The notes under the pieces are model-generated. The model saw nothing but the letters and a program-made list of their open reading frames with translations. It had not been told where the DNA came from and searched no databases. From contig CAYMPL010000090.1 of assembly GCA_964392415.1 (NCBI GenBank), positions 1 through 5,767 of the forward strand: 5,767 nucleotides of DNA, written 5' to 3'. How positions within the stretch are numbered: position 1 is the first letter of the stretch; each line of letters opens with the position of its first letter. Positions 5,403-5,767 of the stretch are shown here, one piece after another. A program made the translations under genes and the position numbers. The DNA comes from CAYJMQ01 sp964392415. Its GTDB lineage: Bacteria; Bdellovibrionota; JACOXK01; 2-02-FULL-40-11.

Positions 5403-5767
5403 TTGTTCTCCCTCTTGCGAAACTCCCGTGGACTCTCGTAATTCTTTAACTTCCAGATCCCCACTTCCTTATCCCGCGCCTTCTTTTCCGCTTTCAAATA
5501 AGGCGCCATGTTGATTCGCTTGGTCTTCCCCTTATAGGCTTCCGCCCACCCCTCTTCCACCATCTCTAAGTTGATGTTTTTACCATTCAATAAAACCTCA
5601 ACAACGGGGCGATTATAGCCGTCCAAATCTGCTTGGTTTAATCTCACCGATTTTCCTTTGGCCTTCTTGTTCAAAGCATTCGTGGCAGGCTCGGCAAATG
5701 GCTGGCCGGGCATTCTTTTCTTCCCTCTTCTTGGCATTTCCTGAGCATCGATCCCAAACAGACGAAC
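5399..5767 (-). CDS. Partial thermonuclease (SNase) homologue
   Basis: The reading frame is open to the right edge and continues past it; 122 residues are in the window, and the true start lies outside. An internal ATG at 5737 would remove the first active-site strand. In-window VRLFGIDAQE (1-10) is the SNase strand-turn holding R2 (Arg35 of the staphylococcal enzyme), D7 (Asp40) and E10 (Glu43). GQPFAEPA (21-28) follows, and GYNRPV (50-55) holds R53, matching Arg87. The end GIWKLKNYESPREFRKR is typical. All key catalytic residues are therefore kept, except Thr41, which is alanine. The family cuts DNA and RNA with Ca2+ and is usually exported; a signal peptide would be upstream, outside the window. 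It is the first gene of an operon with the HAD gene. Confidence 0.88.
   Translation of the reverse strand, partial: VRLFGIDAQEMPRRGKKRMPGQPFAEPATNALNKKAKGKSVRLNQADLDGYNRPVVEVLLNGKNINLEMVEEGWAEAYKGKTKRINMAPYLKAEKKARDKEVGIWKLKNYESPREFRKRENK

Noticed and set aside
5399..5737. SNase gene as a complete 112-residue protein starting at 5737
   Set aside because: The frame stays open to the edge, and the ten codons before the ATG encode the conserved VRLFGID strand with catalytic Arg and Asp.
1..5767. CRISPR array or insertion sequence
   Set aside because: I saw no regularly spaced repeats, no transposase and no terminal inverted repeats framing a transposase-like gene.

Overview
The window reads as bacterial DNA of moderate GC content. 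It has short intergenic gaps, ATGA stop/start overlaps, Shine-Dalgarno sites and sigma70-like promoters. The gene set (MerR/MerC mercury genes, a GHKL ATPase with a STAS-like partner, a DUF4143 ATPase, a staphylococcal-nuclease homologue and an HAD hydrolase) fits a Gram-negative or candidate-phylum bacterium. The tRNA-Leu remnant does not encode its CCA end, which argues against enterobacteria and their close relatives. I cannot name the species.

Layout. (1) Positions 1-870, minus strand: the N-terminal 290 residues of a gene running off the left edge. It is missed by complete-ORF searches because its stop lies outside. It looks like a helical domain known from restriction proteins, followed by a PD-(D/E)XK nuclease core with an E-x-Q ending. 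(2) Positions 871-1086: a gap with inverted repeats. (3) Positions 1087-2304, minus: an AAA_14/DUF4143 ATPase. Its sigma70 promoter is buried in a near-perfect 33-bp palindrome and appears to give a leaderless mRNA. (4) Positions 2350-2410, plus: the 3' part of a tRNA-Leu(UAA) without its 5' half, the classic scar of an element integrated into a tRNA gene. Its orientation puts the inserted element to the left (parts 1-3) and the older chromosome to the right. (5) Positions 2477-3554, minus: a probable three-gene operon of a 49-residue basic protein, a GHKL ATPase and a STAS-like DUF4325 protein. (6) Positions 3586-4740, plus: a two-gene mercury operon with a MerR-type promoter (20-bp spacer), merR with all three Hg-binding cysteines, and a thioredoxin-like/MerC fusion. 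No merA is present. (7) Positions 4743-5767, minus: a two-gene operon of a secreted-nuclease-type SNase homologue (5' end outside the window) and an HAD hydrolase, converging on the mer operon with a 2-bp gap.

How the parts fit. The left third resembles island cargo with a defence flavour. The right two thirds are short chromosomal or older accessory operons: a likely partner-switching regulator pair, a minimal mercury uptake/sensing unit, and housekeeping hydrolases. The points most worth following are the tRNA boundary, the palindromic leaderless promoter of the ATPase, the merA-less Trx-MerC fusion, and the GHKL/STAS-like pair with its two-codon leader.
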